Source: Beroe ovata (taxonomy: Eukaryota > Ctenophora > Nuda > Beroida > Beroidae). From it: a stretch of DNA of 49,933 nucleotides. Position numbers and translations under genes: made by a program. Below, piece by piece: positions 36,601 to 48,712 of this stretch. How positions within the stretch are numbered: the stretch's first letter is position 1; the number at the start of each line of letters is the position of its first letter. The notes beneath the pieces are model-generated. The model saw only the letters and a program-made list of their open reading frames with translations, did not search any database and had not been told where the DNA came from. The stretch spans positions 23,755 through 73,687 of the forward strand of contig CAMPET010000281.1 of the NCBI GenBank assembly GCA_946803715.1, read 5' to 3'.

Positions 36601-37126
36601 CTCCGCTACTACGATGCTGAAAGACATCCTCAAACCTCTCGGTTTCCAGAAACCTGTCGAGAAGATTTGTAAGGAACTCCAGAAGAAAAACGACCAAATC
36701 TGTGAACTCAAATACGGTAATTATCATCCCTTTTATAAAAACATGTTTCGTGCATTACATGCGCATTGCGCAAACATGTGAGCGGATTACGTTCTACGAA
36801 CCTCTGGGACATTAATGCAAAATTAACTACCTGTACTAGCAAAAAGCCGCGCTTGCTGACGAAAGTACGATGTGTCCCACTGTTAGTGCGCGGCGCTTTT
36901 CGCAGTTGAAGCCGCGCAGCCACCACTTCAATATGTTCCATGACGTACACCCATTTCAGACAAAGCAATTGACTGGAAAACTGTAAACATCAAGAAAATG
37001 AAGGTGAAAGAGCTGAAGAAAGTGCTGGAAGACCATGGCATGGACTGTAAGGGGTGTTCTGAGAAAAGCGAATATGTGAAGAAGGTGGAGGATATCGCTA
37101 GATCTCATGGACGGACTGAATTGTAA
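33662..37126 (+). CDS. MANF: MANF/CDNF family ER neurotrophic factor
   Basis: Four exons: 33662-33749, 36336-36460, 36575-36716, 36960-37126; 173 residues (human MANF is about 180). Exon 1 encodes a signal peptide ([20 protein letters not shown]) and ends in the first Cys of the family; splicing to exon 2 rebuilds DCEVC. Then come the conserved [27 protein letters not shown] (saposin-like half), and the SAP-like C-terminal half with [20 protein letters not shown], the CxxC motif. The protein ends in RTEL, an ER-retention signal equivalent to human RTDL. Eight Cys are in family positions. MANF is an ER-resident, stress-induced protein that interacts with BiP. Intron 1 is 2,586 bp, much longer than its others, and contains the entire SEC11 gene on the same strand. 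Confidence 0.95.
33729..34407 (+). repeat. imperfect tandem duplication in MANF intron 1, including the end of exon 1
   Basis: The block from GATGATTCCACAGATTGCGA (33729) to GACGTACTCTGTACGTAG (about 34030) is repeated at about 34043-34403 with substitutions and small indels. The unit starts inside exon 1, so the last 21 coding bases and the donor GAAG/GTTTGT are duplicated. The copies are separated by a poly-G run ending in an N at 34042, so a local assembly or haplotype artefact is possible. Confidence 0.8.
34500..36095 (+). CDS. SEC11: signal peptidase complex catalytic subunit SEC11, nested in MANF intron 1
   Basis: Five exons: 34500-34631, 35049-35171, 35373-35515, 35740-35848, 35982-36095; phases match. 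From the ATG at 34500 the protein is 206 residues; from the in-frame ATG at 34596 it is 174 and aligns end to end with animal SEC11A/C ([12 protein letters not shown] opens as in human). Conserved elements: [15 protein letters not shown] membrane anchor, catalytic Ser in VVVLSGSM, catalytic His in IPIVHRV, Asp residues in [13 protein letters not shown], and C-terminal [17 protein letters not shown]11 removes signal peptides in the ER membrane. The upstream 32 residues include a second hydrophobic stretch ([20 protein letters not shown]) not usual in the family, so the 34596 start may be the real one. The gene lies complete inside the neighbouring MANF intron, same strand. Confidence 0.93.
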
Positions 37127-38119
37127 CACAGTCATGATACTATAGGATATTGGCTAGCTTGTTAGTTTTGTGTACAGTTTTTAGTTTGCTGGGTTGAGAA
37201 TTTATGGATTGTTCGACACTTGAACAGTGCATGGATAGAAGTTATTAATTGTCTATGATTTGATCGGTTTCTTGTTTTGAGTCCAAGAAATACCGGAACT
37301 GATGAAATACGGCATTCAGTTCTTCAGACTATTTTATTCGATATTTCAATGGATTTATGCCCCTTATGCATGCATTTTACTTTATATCCTCTTATCTGAA
37401 TGCTAACGCTATCCTGAAGACTCACAATACACAAGACAAACATTTTCAACTAATGCTGATGTTCTCAATGTATACATATTTGCTAATTGCTAGATTAAAA
37501 CATCCACTTTATTCACGAAGTTCAACTCCAAGAACATGTGTTTTCATTGTCGATCCTATCTCTATCATCGCAAGTGCTTGATTTTGTGACACGAGCGAGA
37601 TGAGAAACCGTGATGAGACCGATCGGAAGATTGTGGAGACTTGTTCCCACGTTGGGTGACCCAATCGGTTCACAGACTAGAAAGGGGGCGCGCAGCGTGT
37701 GCACATGGAGGCTCAGAACAGTCATCACCGATGACATGACTGTGATCAATAGTAGCATGACTTATTCCACATATTGCTTGTCTGTGGTCACTCACAGTTC
37801 TTGCTATGGAAAATAAACACGAATGTTATGGTATGCCGGCGGTAATTTCGGCGGGATATAATGTTAAAAATTGAATTAATTGCTAAATTATCGTTATAAA
37901 TAGGTTAAACTTAAATATAAGCTCATCAGTCAAATATACAAAAAACTGGGTCAAATTTTTATTAAAAAGTCATTTGGTAGTATCTAAAAGTGTTTTCATG
38001 AATACCTACGGCAGCTTAACAAATTCAAGCGAAATTAATAAAATGTTAGATTTAGAACATTAATTGTGAGAACAAAATCTAAAAATGCATGACGTCACAA
38101 GTTTATTGGAAGGGAATGT
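37127..38119. other. convergent intergenic region, MANF/LSM11
   Basis: Holds 3' UTRs of two facing genes. AATAAA at 37813 (plus) and AT-rich sequence near 37860-38060 are compatible with polyadenylation. The GC-rich patch 37600-37740 is open in both orientations but resembles no family. Confidence 0.4.
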
Positions 38120-41100
38120 TCATTCGACAATCCTGACAAGAACTACATTGTCACCCCTGACAAAAACCTGCTTGCAATACCGTGTTATGATTCGGTTCCT
38201 TGTATACCTGAAATGAACAACTTTAATCTTGTCACACTGTAATATGTGTGCACTGTAATATGACGTACACACTGCTACATTCATCTCTGATTAATTCACA
38301 AATCAAAACGGCTGTCATGATAGTTTCAAAAAAATAGGGTTTTTTCCGAATTCTCAAACACGTTATTTGCATCAGAATATTTATCTGCAATGACGTCCCA
38401 AAGTAAACATTGTCAACTCACCTGAATTTCCTATATTCGGGAATGTGATATGCCCATCCTAAGAGACCCTGTGGTGGACTGTAAACATGTTTGCCTGCAG
38501 AATGGAAAAGAGATGAGAAACAAGGGCTGTGTTATCCAGTCAGGAGTACAATTAACGGAAGGAAAAACTCCAATAATCATAATGAACACTTACTCGGAGA
38601 TTCATCCACGGAGGGAGGCGGGGTGCATTGTGGTGATCGTATGTGGTGACCTGGAGACATCATGTCTGGGGGATCAGCTCTACTGGGACCAGCTCTACTG
38701 GGACCAGCTGGACTTGGAGTCGTGCCTGGACAAAACACGGGTTATGGGGGAGAGTAGTATCATTAATCTGTGGTGCATCACAAATTGAGATTAGGCAGTA
38801 ATTGAAGATGTTCAGATCCCATTTGAAACGTACCAGGTGGTGACATAGATGGTGATCTTATCCCTCTTATTAAACTAGGATCAAGATCAACAGTTCGCGA
38901 GAAATTCACGAAAACCCGATCATCCTGGGTGTCTGGCCTGAGCGTGTCTTCTGACTGATTGTGAGGTTTGTGGTAATTGCTCCTGTAGTTTTCCGTAACA
39001 TCGGATAACGCCTGCGCAGTGTGTATTGCTGTGAAAATCATGATTATCTCCACTTTCTTGAGAAAGTAGGAACTCGACGTCAAATATCTCAAATGCACTT
39101 CCGTCTTTTACTGTCTAGTATCTGGGTCACCACTGCCCAAAAATTTCTGACCAATGATCAATTCCAGTCAGCGACCGAAAAAATCGGAGATATTGATAAG
39201 AGAGCAATTCTCCACTCACTAGATTCATGTATCTATCGTAGGCGACAAGATAGCCTGTACACTCTCCTCTCACTCCCTTGAATGTGCGAGTAACGACAGT
39301 TATCTTCAAATTGGATGTAAGAGCACGCTGCAGTGTTTGGAGTGGTCCGGCATCTTTAGCTGCAACAGAAATAAAAACTAAACAGCAGCAGTCATGAATT
39401 ATTGGGGAAATCAACATTGCTGATATCATCAACTTGAACTATCCGGATCCCTAACTGCAGCTGTTGATTCAGCAATTAAATTAAAAAATCAAAGAATTCC
39501 AATTTGACGTCTCACTCACTGATCATAATGTCGAGAACTGTCTGCTTCCGGACTTTTTTATACTGACAATGAGCTTCATCGGCCCTCTTCAAACACTCCT
39601 CCCACACCACTGGGGCATTGAGTTTTGTACACGAGGTTCTCGTTGCTTGTTTGGCAGACTTTTTGATCAAGAGAGGGTTGTGAACTTTGCTGGATGCTGC
39701 GGATTGAACATCCACACGTGACTCTTCTGTAGACGTCTGCTGGGGAAACTTGGTTTCATGACAGAAGTCAGGCTTGGTGCTATCCCAAGTAGCGAGTTCC
39801 TGCGTGGGTGACGGAGTTGGAGTGGTCTCTTGAGTCGGAGGAGGAGGTCTTGAAGTATCCAAGAACTGTTCCCTTGGGATATCAGAAAACTTTAGCCTGC
39901 TCAAGTCACGTGGCATGTAATTCGGGTCCCTTATCTGAAGCCTTGTAGTTCTCAGTTCCTTTAGGGTAGCCTCATCAACTTTCCAACATTCTAACCACCG
40001 TGACAGAGACGATCTCCGTCTACCCTTTACATTGGGTAAGATGATTTGTCTCTCACTTGCAGCCAAAACAGCAAGAGCATCAAACAGACAATGCTTGAAG
40101 TCAAGTTGCACACTTTCTCGACACGATTCCTCGCCAAGCTCTTGCTCGACAGTCTTCTTCGGAGATGTTTGATTGGGTTTTTCCTCACTACTACACCTTG
40201 TACGACTCCGCTTGTTCTCCGGCTTTGAAGACGAACTTCTAGAAAGAACTTGACGCAAATCAAACATCTTGTCAGACTGTTGGTCAGGTGAATCGGTTTT
40301 CCTTCGTTTTCGTGTTACTGAAATAAGAGGTTCTGTTGTTTCCATACTTTTATCAATGACAATCGTTGATTCCTCAACGGGGGATGAGGGTTTTTCTTCT
40401 TGCTGCTCGGCAAAGTATTGCTCGAGCCTTTGCTCCTTTGCCTTCTTTTCTTCAGACAAAATGACGCCAAGTTGCTTCTTCTTACGTTGAGTGAACAGTG
40501 TTGAACCAATGGGAGCAGAAGAGCCACATGTTTCAGCCACAAATTCCTTAATCTTTGTCGGAGAAGTCATTGAGTCAGTAGATGACACGGCATTTCTAAG
40601 ACATAGACTTTTACTGACATCAGAATTTCTTATTGAAGAGCTGTTCATGGATTTATTTCTAGCTGGTTTCTTAGGTATCCTGAATTTAGGGGGCTTTGTA
40701 ACCCTATCACCCATCTCTTCCTTTGGGGCAGTAGGCTCTGTCCGCTTTGCAGTTGATTCGTCAGGCGATTCGTCGGTAAAAGTATCAGCTTCAGTAAGCA
40801 TGACATCCTTAGTAATGTACGTTTCAGTAGTGTTGCCGACTGCGTCAGTCATCGGAGCCTCTAAAACGTTATGTTCTGCGACAGGCTCTTCATCATTGGA
40901 ATTGGAAGGATCACTGAATAAATCATTATCATGAGATTGATTTTTCTTTGCTGATGCCTCATCTTCTATCACACATTGTGTCTCTGTGAGTATTTCGGTA
41001 GCTGCACTCTCTTGCGACGAGTTTGCTGGCAGTAAATCCTCATGAGGGACGCCAGTTGATGGAGATACTAGTTTGGATGTGTCTCGATCTCCTTCTAAAC

Positions 41101-44100
41101 TCATATTTTTCAGGGATTCAAAGCTTTTGTCGAGTGCTGACTGCTGTAAGAACTTGCCCACTGTCATGCTGTCAGACTCACAGTCATAACTTCCAACCAC
41201 CCCTGATTCAGACATAAATGAGTTTGTGACTCTCATAACTTTCGGGATAACAACTTTCCTGAAATATTCATGCGATTCATCATCATTCAGTGATGCATCT
41301 TCCATTCCCGAACGTATTTGATGTTCTATTGGACCTACAGTATTTGATATAGCAGGTAAATCAGATTGATCATTACTTCCACCTGATGATATGTCTGGTT
41401 TGACAAGATCGATACCACAAGGCTTCTTTTCAGAACATTTCTGTTCACTATCGGTGTTTGAGAATGAGACAGTGTTGTTGATGGTGCTTTTATTGATTGA
41501 AGTGCTGGGCAATGATGACGATGATGCTACTGCTGTGACATTGGTGCAAGATGAATCGCTTTTTGTATAGGAAGTTTTGTGAGCAGCAGCGGTCATCGGT
41601 GTCATCAGTGCAGCTGGGTTTACTGGTGTTGCAGGGGGTTGTACTGATTTATTGTTGGGAAATTCTTGTCTTGAAGTTTCTTGCTGTAATGGTGGTTCGA
41701 CTGATTCTAGACTTTTTACGCTTTCCACCGAAGATTGAGTTCTAGTTCGTGCATCTGATTCATTGAGGAATGGTTTTTCAACGTGAGTTGTGAAAATTTG
41801 GGCAACAGGTTGAGTATATTTTAGATCAATCCCGCCAATCAATTCGTTGATGAGCATATCCTGAATCATTTTCACACGCCTGCAGTATAAAAACTCTTTT
41901 GGAGGGATTGTGATTGGTATCAAAACGTGGTATTTTAATTTCGGTTCGAGTCCTTTCTTCAAATTACCCTGAGAGCTGGGGGTCGCAATGCTCTGCATCA
42001 TTTGGACGGGTGACCGAGGACCATCAACAGACTCCGGACGACTAACACTTTCGAATTCGACTGCTAATGGTGTACTGGTTGATTGGGAACTGGCCTTCTT
42101 CCTAGCAAACTCTGGTGTGCAGAAAGATGACTCAGGAAGAACTGAAGAAGATTTTTCATCCTTACGTAGCACGTAGTCATGTAGAGATATTCTTCGTTTA
42201 GCTCCAACATTGCTTGATACGGGCTCGGGCATCTCATCTTGTCTGGGTTCAGGAGTCCATGTTGACATTGATTCCTCACTTGCTAAGAGCATATTGACAT
42301 CTTGAATAGAGGGCGGAACTGATAGAGCAGTGGATTGGACTGATTGGAGATCAGCTGGAGGATCTGTTGATGAATCGGGATTCACCGTAGCTTGAGTACA
42401 ACTTAGAGATAGAGGAGTTTTTTCTACCACGGACATTTCTAGGGATTGATCAGGAGGAGTGAAAGCAGGCATCTGCTCCTCTGAATACAGACTTTGAATG
42501 AAACCAGACGGTGCAATACGAGGTGAAGGCCCAGTCTTCTCACTATTCGGCACAGAATCATGTTGTGTCGGCCCTTGACTTTGTTCAGCAAAAGGATGGT
42601 TCGAAAGAGCTTCATCACTCCTAAGCATGTCTCTGATAGCCTGGTCAGTGGCAGTCGACTTGCTCTCTTCAATACTCTTTTTATCACAATCAACTTGGGG
42701 AGCGATTCCTTCCTTGATGAAATTTGGAACAAGTTCCTCAGATCTTTGAAGTGCACTTGCTGGTATTTTGGAAATATTTGATTGCTTTTCGGGGTTCACA
42801 CAGTCTAACGGAAGTTTTTCCTCAGAAGATCTGAGATGTTGCGTTTCAACTTTATCACCAGGGTCAGTTTCTTTCACTTCAAGCTCAGCCAAAATTGGTT
42901 CCAGCTGAACAACTGCACAATCATTGTGGGTTTCGTGTGGAGGAGAGTCATTCAGGGGAATTTCTCCAGGAGCCGAGTCTGAGCGTTGGGGCGAAGCAGT
43001 TTTGGAACTGTTTTCTTCTTCTTCTTTCAGGGATGGGATTTCAACCACTTTAGTTTCAGAAATCCTTCGTTCTGCTGTAAGGAGAGACTCAAATTTAGCT
43101 TTATTCATGGTTAGAAACTGTTTATCCACCGAAAGCTCATCTCTATCATCATCTAGGCTTTTCTTTTCAGCTGATGAAGTTCCGGTTCCATTCATGGTGT
43201 CTTTTGAAAGGGCCGGAGTCACAGGATGATTAGCACTTGAAGTTGTGTGACTAGGAGCAAAACTCTGAATGCTGGAAACGCCATTTTCATGTTCATCGTC
43301 AGTTGAAAGAACTTCCCCATCATCGAGGAAATGTTCACTGTAACCAATCTTGACCTTTTCATTGCTTTCCAATGGAGAGGACGCAATTTCCTCGAAATCC
43401 AGTGTATCTTCGGTTGAAGCATCAATGAAGCTAGGAACATCTTTCATGCCCTTTGAAGGAGAATCGATCTGAACACCTTGGATATCCTGATTATCTTGAG
43501 TATCATCCTTTGCTGCCAAATGCGAAGGCTCTAAATCTTGAGGCTCATTTTCAAGCGTCTTCTCTTCATCTTTACTTTTCACTCGTGTAGTATCTGAACC
43601 AACAATCGTTTCAGCGCTTTCCAGATGACTTAGTAGTTTGGGAAGAATAGATTTCACTGATGAACTGGAAACTACTTCTAAAGACTTAGTCGTCTTCTTA
43701 CTCCTTGGAAATTCAAATTCTAGATCAAATGATCTGGAAAGGTCATTAGCAGCACTGTCCAAGGGGGATAATTTTATGGAATCTTCCTTAGATGACTTAT
43801 TTCCCTTCTCATCCGGCTTTGATTTCATGATGGAGTCCAGCGATGGTGCTAGGGGGACATCAAGTGGAGTATGAGATTCAACAGTTAGAGAATAGCACCC
43901 CGATTCTGTTGGGTCATAGGGACAGCTTTGTTCTGATAGTCGTGAACCTGGAGACCATCCCTCACTTACTCTATCACCAGAAACGGACTTCTTTTTCATT
44001 CTCCTAACCGATTTTGTCGGAGTCTTGAAAAGGTGGGAGTCATCTGCCTTCCCCTTCTTTGGTGTAGAGTCGGTCTCTGGAGTCTTTTCTGATTCATTTG

Positions 44101-47100
44101 TGATACTTGGCTTTGGGCCGACTTCTTTCTGCTGAGTCAAACAATCAGTTTTCGATTTATCCTCATTATGGGATACACGATTCTCAATACCGACAACCAC
44201 AACAGAATTTGGACTTTTAGACTTCGCAATCTTCGCATTCTTGAGAGAGAAAAATGGATAATCTGTTTTGACTTCTTCAAGACCTTTTGCCCAAGCAGGA
44301 TCAAGTGTTTTCCTCGAAAGAGTCTTCTTGTTACAGCTCATCTTTTCTTTTTGCGGAGTATTTTCTTTGCCCTCACTTTCACCTTCTTTCCAGTCCCGTC
44401 TCCCAGAAAACAACTTCTTGCCCATTTCCCTCGCAGTCACAGGCGATGGACTTTTACCAAAGTCGGCAGTGACATGATCGTCAATTTTTATTAGACTGAT
44501 CCGCCGAGAAGGCCGATCTCTTGGTCGTGAAACTTGCTTCAGAGGGCTCATCAAGAGACTTTTCTCGAATATTTTCTGAACTTCTGGATCTACTTGACTT
44601 GGATTGAATGCAGGTCGAACAGGGGTGGTGGGTTCTTGGGGTGACTGCTGTCGTTCTTGACAGTTTTCATTCTGACTTGACACTTCCTCAGGAGTGCTCG
44701 GCTCATCGGAAGAGTTCTTGATCGGTGAAATTGTTGACTGATTGCAAAACATCTTCCTGGCATTATCCCAATCTATGGACATCTGACTGAAGCAGCTAGA
44801 GAGTTCCTCATTGATATGTGGCTTGTAAAACTTTTCATCCCAATATTCATTTCTGTTCAAATCTATGGGGGACTGAACAGGGAGCTTGATACTTCTTTCC
44901 TCAGGCTCGACCGCTTTTTTGGCAAGTAATTCCTTAGTTTTGGCAATAAAATTGATGCTCGGTTCATTATCATCAGGTTTCTGATCTTTATCTACACCAA
45001 TGTCAAGCCACTCTTCGTCGGAAGATTCAGTTGCTTTGTCGACATCACCCTGCTTACCCTCGGATTCAGATTGTTTGTCTTGGTTGGATGATTTAGTAGC
45101 TTCCTCTGGTTGTTTTTCTGCTTGGTGAGTCGATGAGGATGAACTTTCCAGAACACCGGCGACAGTACTGTAAGACTCCTGAACTTCAGGGAGCTGAGAG
45201 TACTCAGGGGATTTCTCTTCAGTGCACGATATCTCGACTTCCATGACTGGTTCAATTCCAAGCCACTTCTGTTCATGGTCCAATTCCTCATTTATGTGGC
45301 AACAATTATCAACGATAGATTTTCCGTCTCCAGCCGAATTTTTCTCTACACTTGTTAGAGGAGAGGGATCTGATTTTCTGGTTACAGTGGACTCCGAGGA
45401 CTTATTCAATGGTTTCCGAGTGATCTTTCTTTTTCCTCGAGGTGGAAGTCTGGGCGGTACTGTGCTCAATCCTATCTCTTCGTTGAATGACTTTGAGTCA
45501 AAGTTCGCGTTTCGTTGTTTCTGCAAAGATTTTAATGATGAACAAACACACGAAGTTCAACACACGAAGTTTAACACACGAAGTGTAATTATTGCAGAAT
45601 TGAAAGGGGCGTGGCATATATCACGTGTATACAAAGTTGAATGAATCAAAAAATACCCACCTTTGTAAGCGTTTTGAAGGGGGATTTGAAAACCGTTACA
45701 AATTCGGAATTGGATCCAAAACACGAGTCGCAGTAGAATGTAGCAATGTTGAGGACTTGTTGCTCGGTAAGTCCGATACATTCATCATGAAACCTGGGGA
45801 GGAGAAAATCAGGAACCTCGCCATTGTCGAGCTAATTGAGTGCTAATTATATTAATTTGCTATTAATTTGCTTAATTTGCTATTAATTTGCTTAATATGG
45901 GCTCATTCAAAATTAAGGTGGTAACGCGAGACTGTGTCACTAACCATTCGGAACAGTTTTCACACTGAATCATCACTCCGTGTTCACCTCCTCTGCATAC
46001 ACAGAATGGACCCTCAACTCCGGTAGCGACTTTCGGTGACTTTTTGCTCGTTTTGTTCAAAACCTTGTTCTAAAAACATCAGATTTTATAAAATTAAGGA
46101 AAGTTAGGATCTAATTATTAAAGTTAGGAAAAAGCGTATCAGTCGTCATGTATAGATCGAAATTTCCATTACCTTTGGAGGAGTTGAGGTTTTCATCTTG
46201 GTGTTCGATCTCAAACTTCGTCGACCTGACTTTGATAAAACAGAGGATTTCTCAGGAGTGTTTTCTTTCTCCTCTATCGAACCATTTGTTGACATATCTG
46301 AAACTGATTTCGTAGCCTTCTTATTTCCCTGAGCTTTTACGACATCATTTCTTTCACTAGTTTTAGTCTCAGAGCTGCAAACAGTGGGAACAAGGACGAG
46401 TTCACAAGAGGAAACCGCCTCTGGACCATTCTTGATGATCCTAAAGTCTGATTTGAGCTCTAACTTCTGCTTTCGATTCGATTTCTTATCGGTTTGCTTT
46501 ACAGCTGAAACTTTTGTCTCAACAGATTGTTTAATTGTGGCGACAGGCTGGGATCGTATTGGAGTTTCCGTGGTAACAACTTGGGTTGATCCACGAGACA
46601 AAATACTTCGATCTGTTGTAGAATTTTTTTCATCTCGACGTGTCGTCGTTGCTGATTGATTCGGTGAGCTCCCAACATGGGGTTCTGATGCGAAGGGGGA
46701 GGAGCGAGGGGTGAGGGAGGAAATTGTGATGGTCTCTGTTCGATGATCGGAGCGGGAATTCTCTGAAAAACGAATCGTCAGATGTGGGAATTCTCTTCAG
46801 ATTTCAGTAAGTTCTCGAAATCAAACGTAAACAGTCTAACACACGCACCAATTACATCAACGGATATTCGGCACGGTTTCTCTACGATTGTCGAATGTTC
46901 GGTCGATGACAATAGTGTAACATTGCACGTGGTCACTGTGTTATTCGCAGTGTTGTTCGAGCCCACTTCCTCATCCGACTTCGACAATAGCGACTTGGAA
47001 GATTCTGGATAAAGTGATGTTACAATTTCAGTCTCAGAATAATACGATATTCCTTATTCCCGAAATTTGAGATAACATACCTGAATTTGTTGGCACAGTG

Positions 47101-47451
47101 GCACTGGCTAACGCTGTCGTAGGTTTGGCAGTTTGCCAAGGTGGTAAAGAGGGTTGGTTCTGTATAGATGTTGTCTGAGATGGTGGGTAGGGGGTTGAAG
47201 CTGTGTTGCCGTTTGTTTCGTTATCATCTTCTGTGTCCTGAAAAAGAACAGTTTAACGAGAAGTTATGAACTGTCGCTGCATTCAATGTGTAATTTGGCA
47301 ATCAAATTCCAGATATTCCCCCCAAGATAATCACCTCAGAATCAGACTGAGAAGACGCTGAGACACCGGAACTTGATGATTCCTCACTCTCATCTTCACT
47401 GCAACTTGAGTCACCACTTTCAGAACTGCTCGAGCGAGGAGTGACAACCAT
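38120..47451 (-). CDS. LSM11: PHD finger - large low-complexity region - LSM11 (U7 snRNP Sm protein) fusion
   Basis: Twelve minus-strand exons: 47451-47335, 47237-47081, 47004-46849, 46762-46173, 46069-45945, 45793-45661, 45520-39520, 39359-39220, 39011-38834, 38725-38594, 38494-38422, 38207-38120. Every junction keeps phase; total 7,890 nt, 2,629 residues. Residues 1-340 are Ser/Thr-rich. A canonical C4HC3 PHD finger spans 363-406 (FCVCRGG, MIQCENCSEWFHDECIGL, FYCDSC). About 2,000 mostly disordered residues follow in one 6-kb exon. This exon splices directly into an LSM11 Sm domain (KDAGPLQTLQRALTSNLKI; RTFKGVRGECTGYLVAYDRY; NLALSDVTENYR), and the C-terminus QVFVRGDNVVLVRIVE matches the end of animal LSM11 (QIFIRGENVLLVHLAQ). 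A stretch near 40046-40110 (LDFKHCLFDALAVLAA) weakly resembles the LSM11 N-terminal motif. LSM11 is a core of the U7 snRNP that cleaves histone pre-mRNAs. An internal promoter making a shorter LSM11 cannot be excluded. Confidence 0.85.
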
Positions 47452-47786
47452 CACTATCACAAATGGAAGTTGAGATATTGGGGAATCAGGATCATTACCT
47501 TCTCAGATGTGAGCGATTGTCATTTGTCGACAACCGATTGATGTTAAGTTTTCTGATTTAATCGCTTTCATTTGTAAACAGATTTCCAATCAAGTAAAAA
47601 TACATCGTTCATTCCACGTATACGGTTTCTGCAGCAAAACACAGTGGATTCGTGAATTCTACAGCCACAACAATAAAATCGTGCGTGATAATTGCGCGCG
47701 CGGTCGAATTCACCATAGAAATGTCTATCAAATTATACCCGCGCCGTACGTCGTCAAATGATCGAAATTGTGACTGTCCCAATGTA
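47452..47786. other. short intergenic spacer between RWDD3 and the PHD-LSM11 gene
   Basis: Only 335 bp separate the RWDD3 stop from the next start codon on the same strand. It must hold both the RWDD3 3' end and the PHD-LSM11 promoter unless the two are co-transcribed. TGCGCGCGCGGT near 47693-47704 is the only GC-rich block. Confidence 0.4.
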
Positions 47787-48712
47787 TCAAACATTGGAAC
47801 GAAGGACTAACTCTTTTAAAATAGCGGATTGTATGTCTGTATCTGTTTGTATCAGGGTAAATTCATCACGCAGCTCCTTACTTTCGATTGGTTCATCTGA
47901 TATAACCTTGATCAATCGTTCTTTGCAGGGCCTTCCTGAAAATCGTGTTTTTGGTTTAGCATTCCTACGTCACAAGTATGCCGTGGTTTCAGCAGTTTGT
48001 GACGAATGGTTTTCCTATTCGTCACAGAGGCATGTTCTGACGTTCTGCTGTACAGTGTGAATATTCATTTTTTAATCCCTAAAACCAACAGTCAACACCT
48101 TTCTGGAAATCAAAATGGAGGTCAAAAAATGGAGATGAAACACTCACCATTTGAGTCTACATCAACTGATACAGTCTTGTTTAGCTTCACAAATTCCTTG
48201 ACACTCATTCCCTCAACAATGACTCTGATACTAGGACCTAAAACCAGCATGCAACTGCATTCGCATTGCTTTGCAAACTTTGCCAAACATCTCTGATACT
48301 TCTTCTGATTTCTGATGTGGTCCAAGGAATAGATGACCCGATTCAAAGTTTCAGCTGATTCTGGGAAAATTGATTCGTCTTCCTTTTCATCCACCTGTTC
48401 CAATTTCAACTGTAATTCAGCTATGTTCTGAGTAACGTACTCCAAGATGATAGACGGAGTCCAATCATTTAACTGAACTCCAGCCATACTTTCAGATATT
48501 TCCAGAACAGCTTTGTGCCACACAAGTTTTACTTCACTGATAATACCAAAAGCAGGAATGATGCTGATTTTTAGTAGCAATTCAGAATGAACTAGATCAG
48601 ACACGATTTCTGATAAAACGAACGTTAGCTTCCTTTTATTTCCGGAATTTTCGTCGAGCAGTTCTTTGTTGGCAATATACATCGATTGCAACATGTCAAT
48701 GTCTTCGTCCAT
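47787..48712 (-). CDS. RWDD3: RWDD3-like RWD domain protein
   Basis: Two exons, 48712-48148 and 47935-47787, join in phase for 237 residues. The N-terminal half is an RWD-type domain starting MDEDIDMLQSMY. The second half carries the family hallmark RVIYSLDHIRNQKKYQRCLA, CSCMLVLGPSIRVIVEGMSV and LNKTVSVDVDSNGRPCKERL, which lines up with human RWDD3 (LDHMRAKTKY ... TSKVDVDSSGKKCKEKM). Human RWDD3 (RSUME) binds the SUMO E2 UBC9 and raises sumoylation. The C-terminus ends about 30-40 residues earlier than in human. The PHD-LSM11 gene starts 335 bp downstream on the same strand. Confidence 0.82.

Noticed and set aside
40491-40934. Plus-strand open frame of 147 codons inside the PHD-LSM11 gene
   Set aside because: Exact antisense of the long coding exon; Ser/Leu-rich content is what the complement of its biased codons produces.
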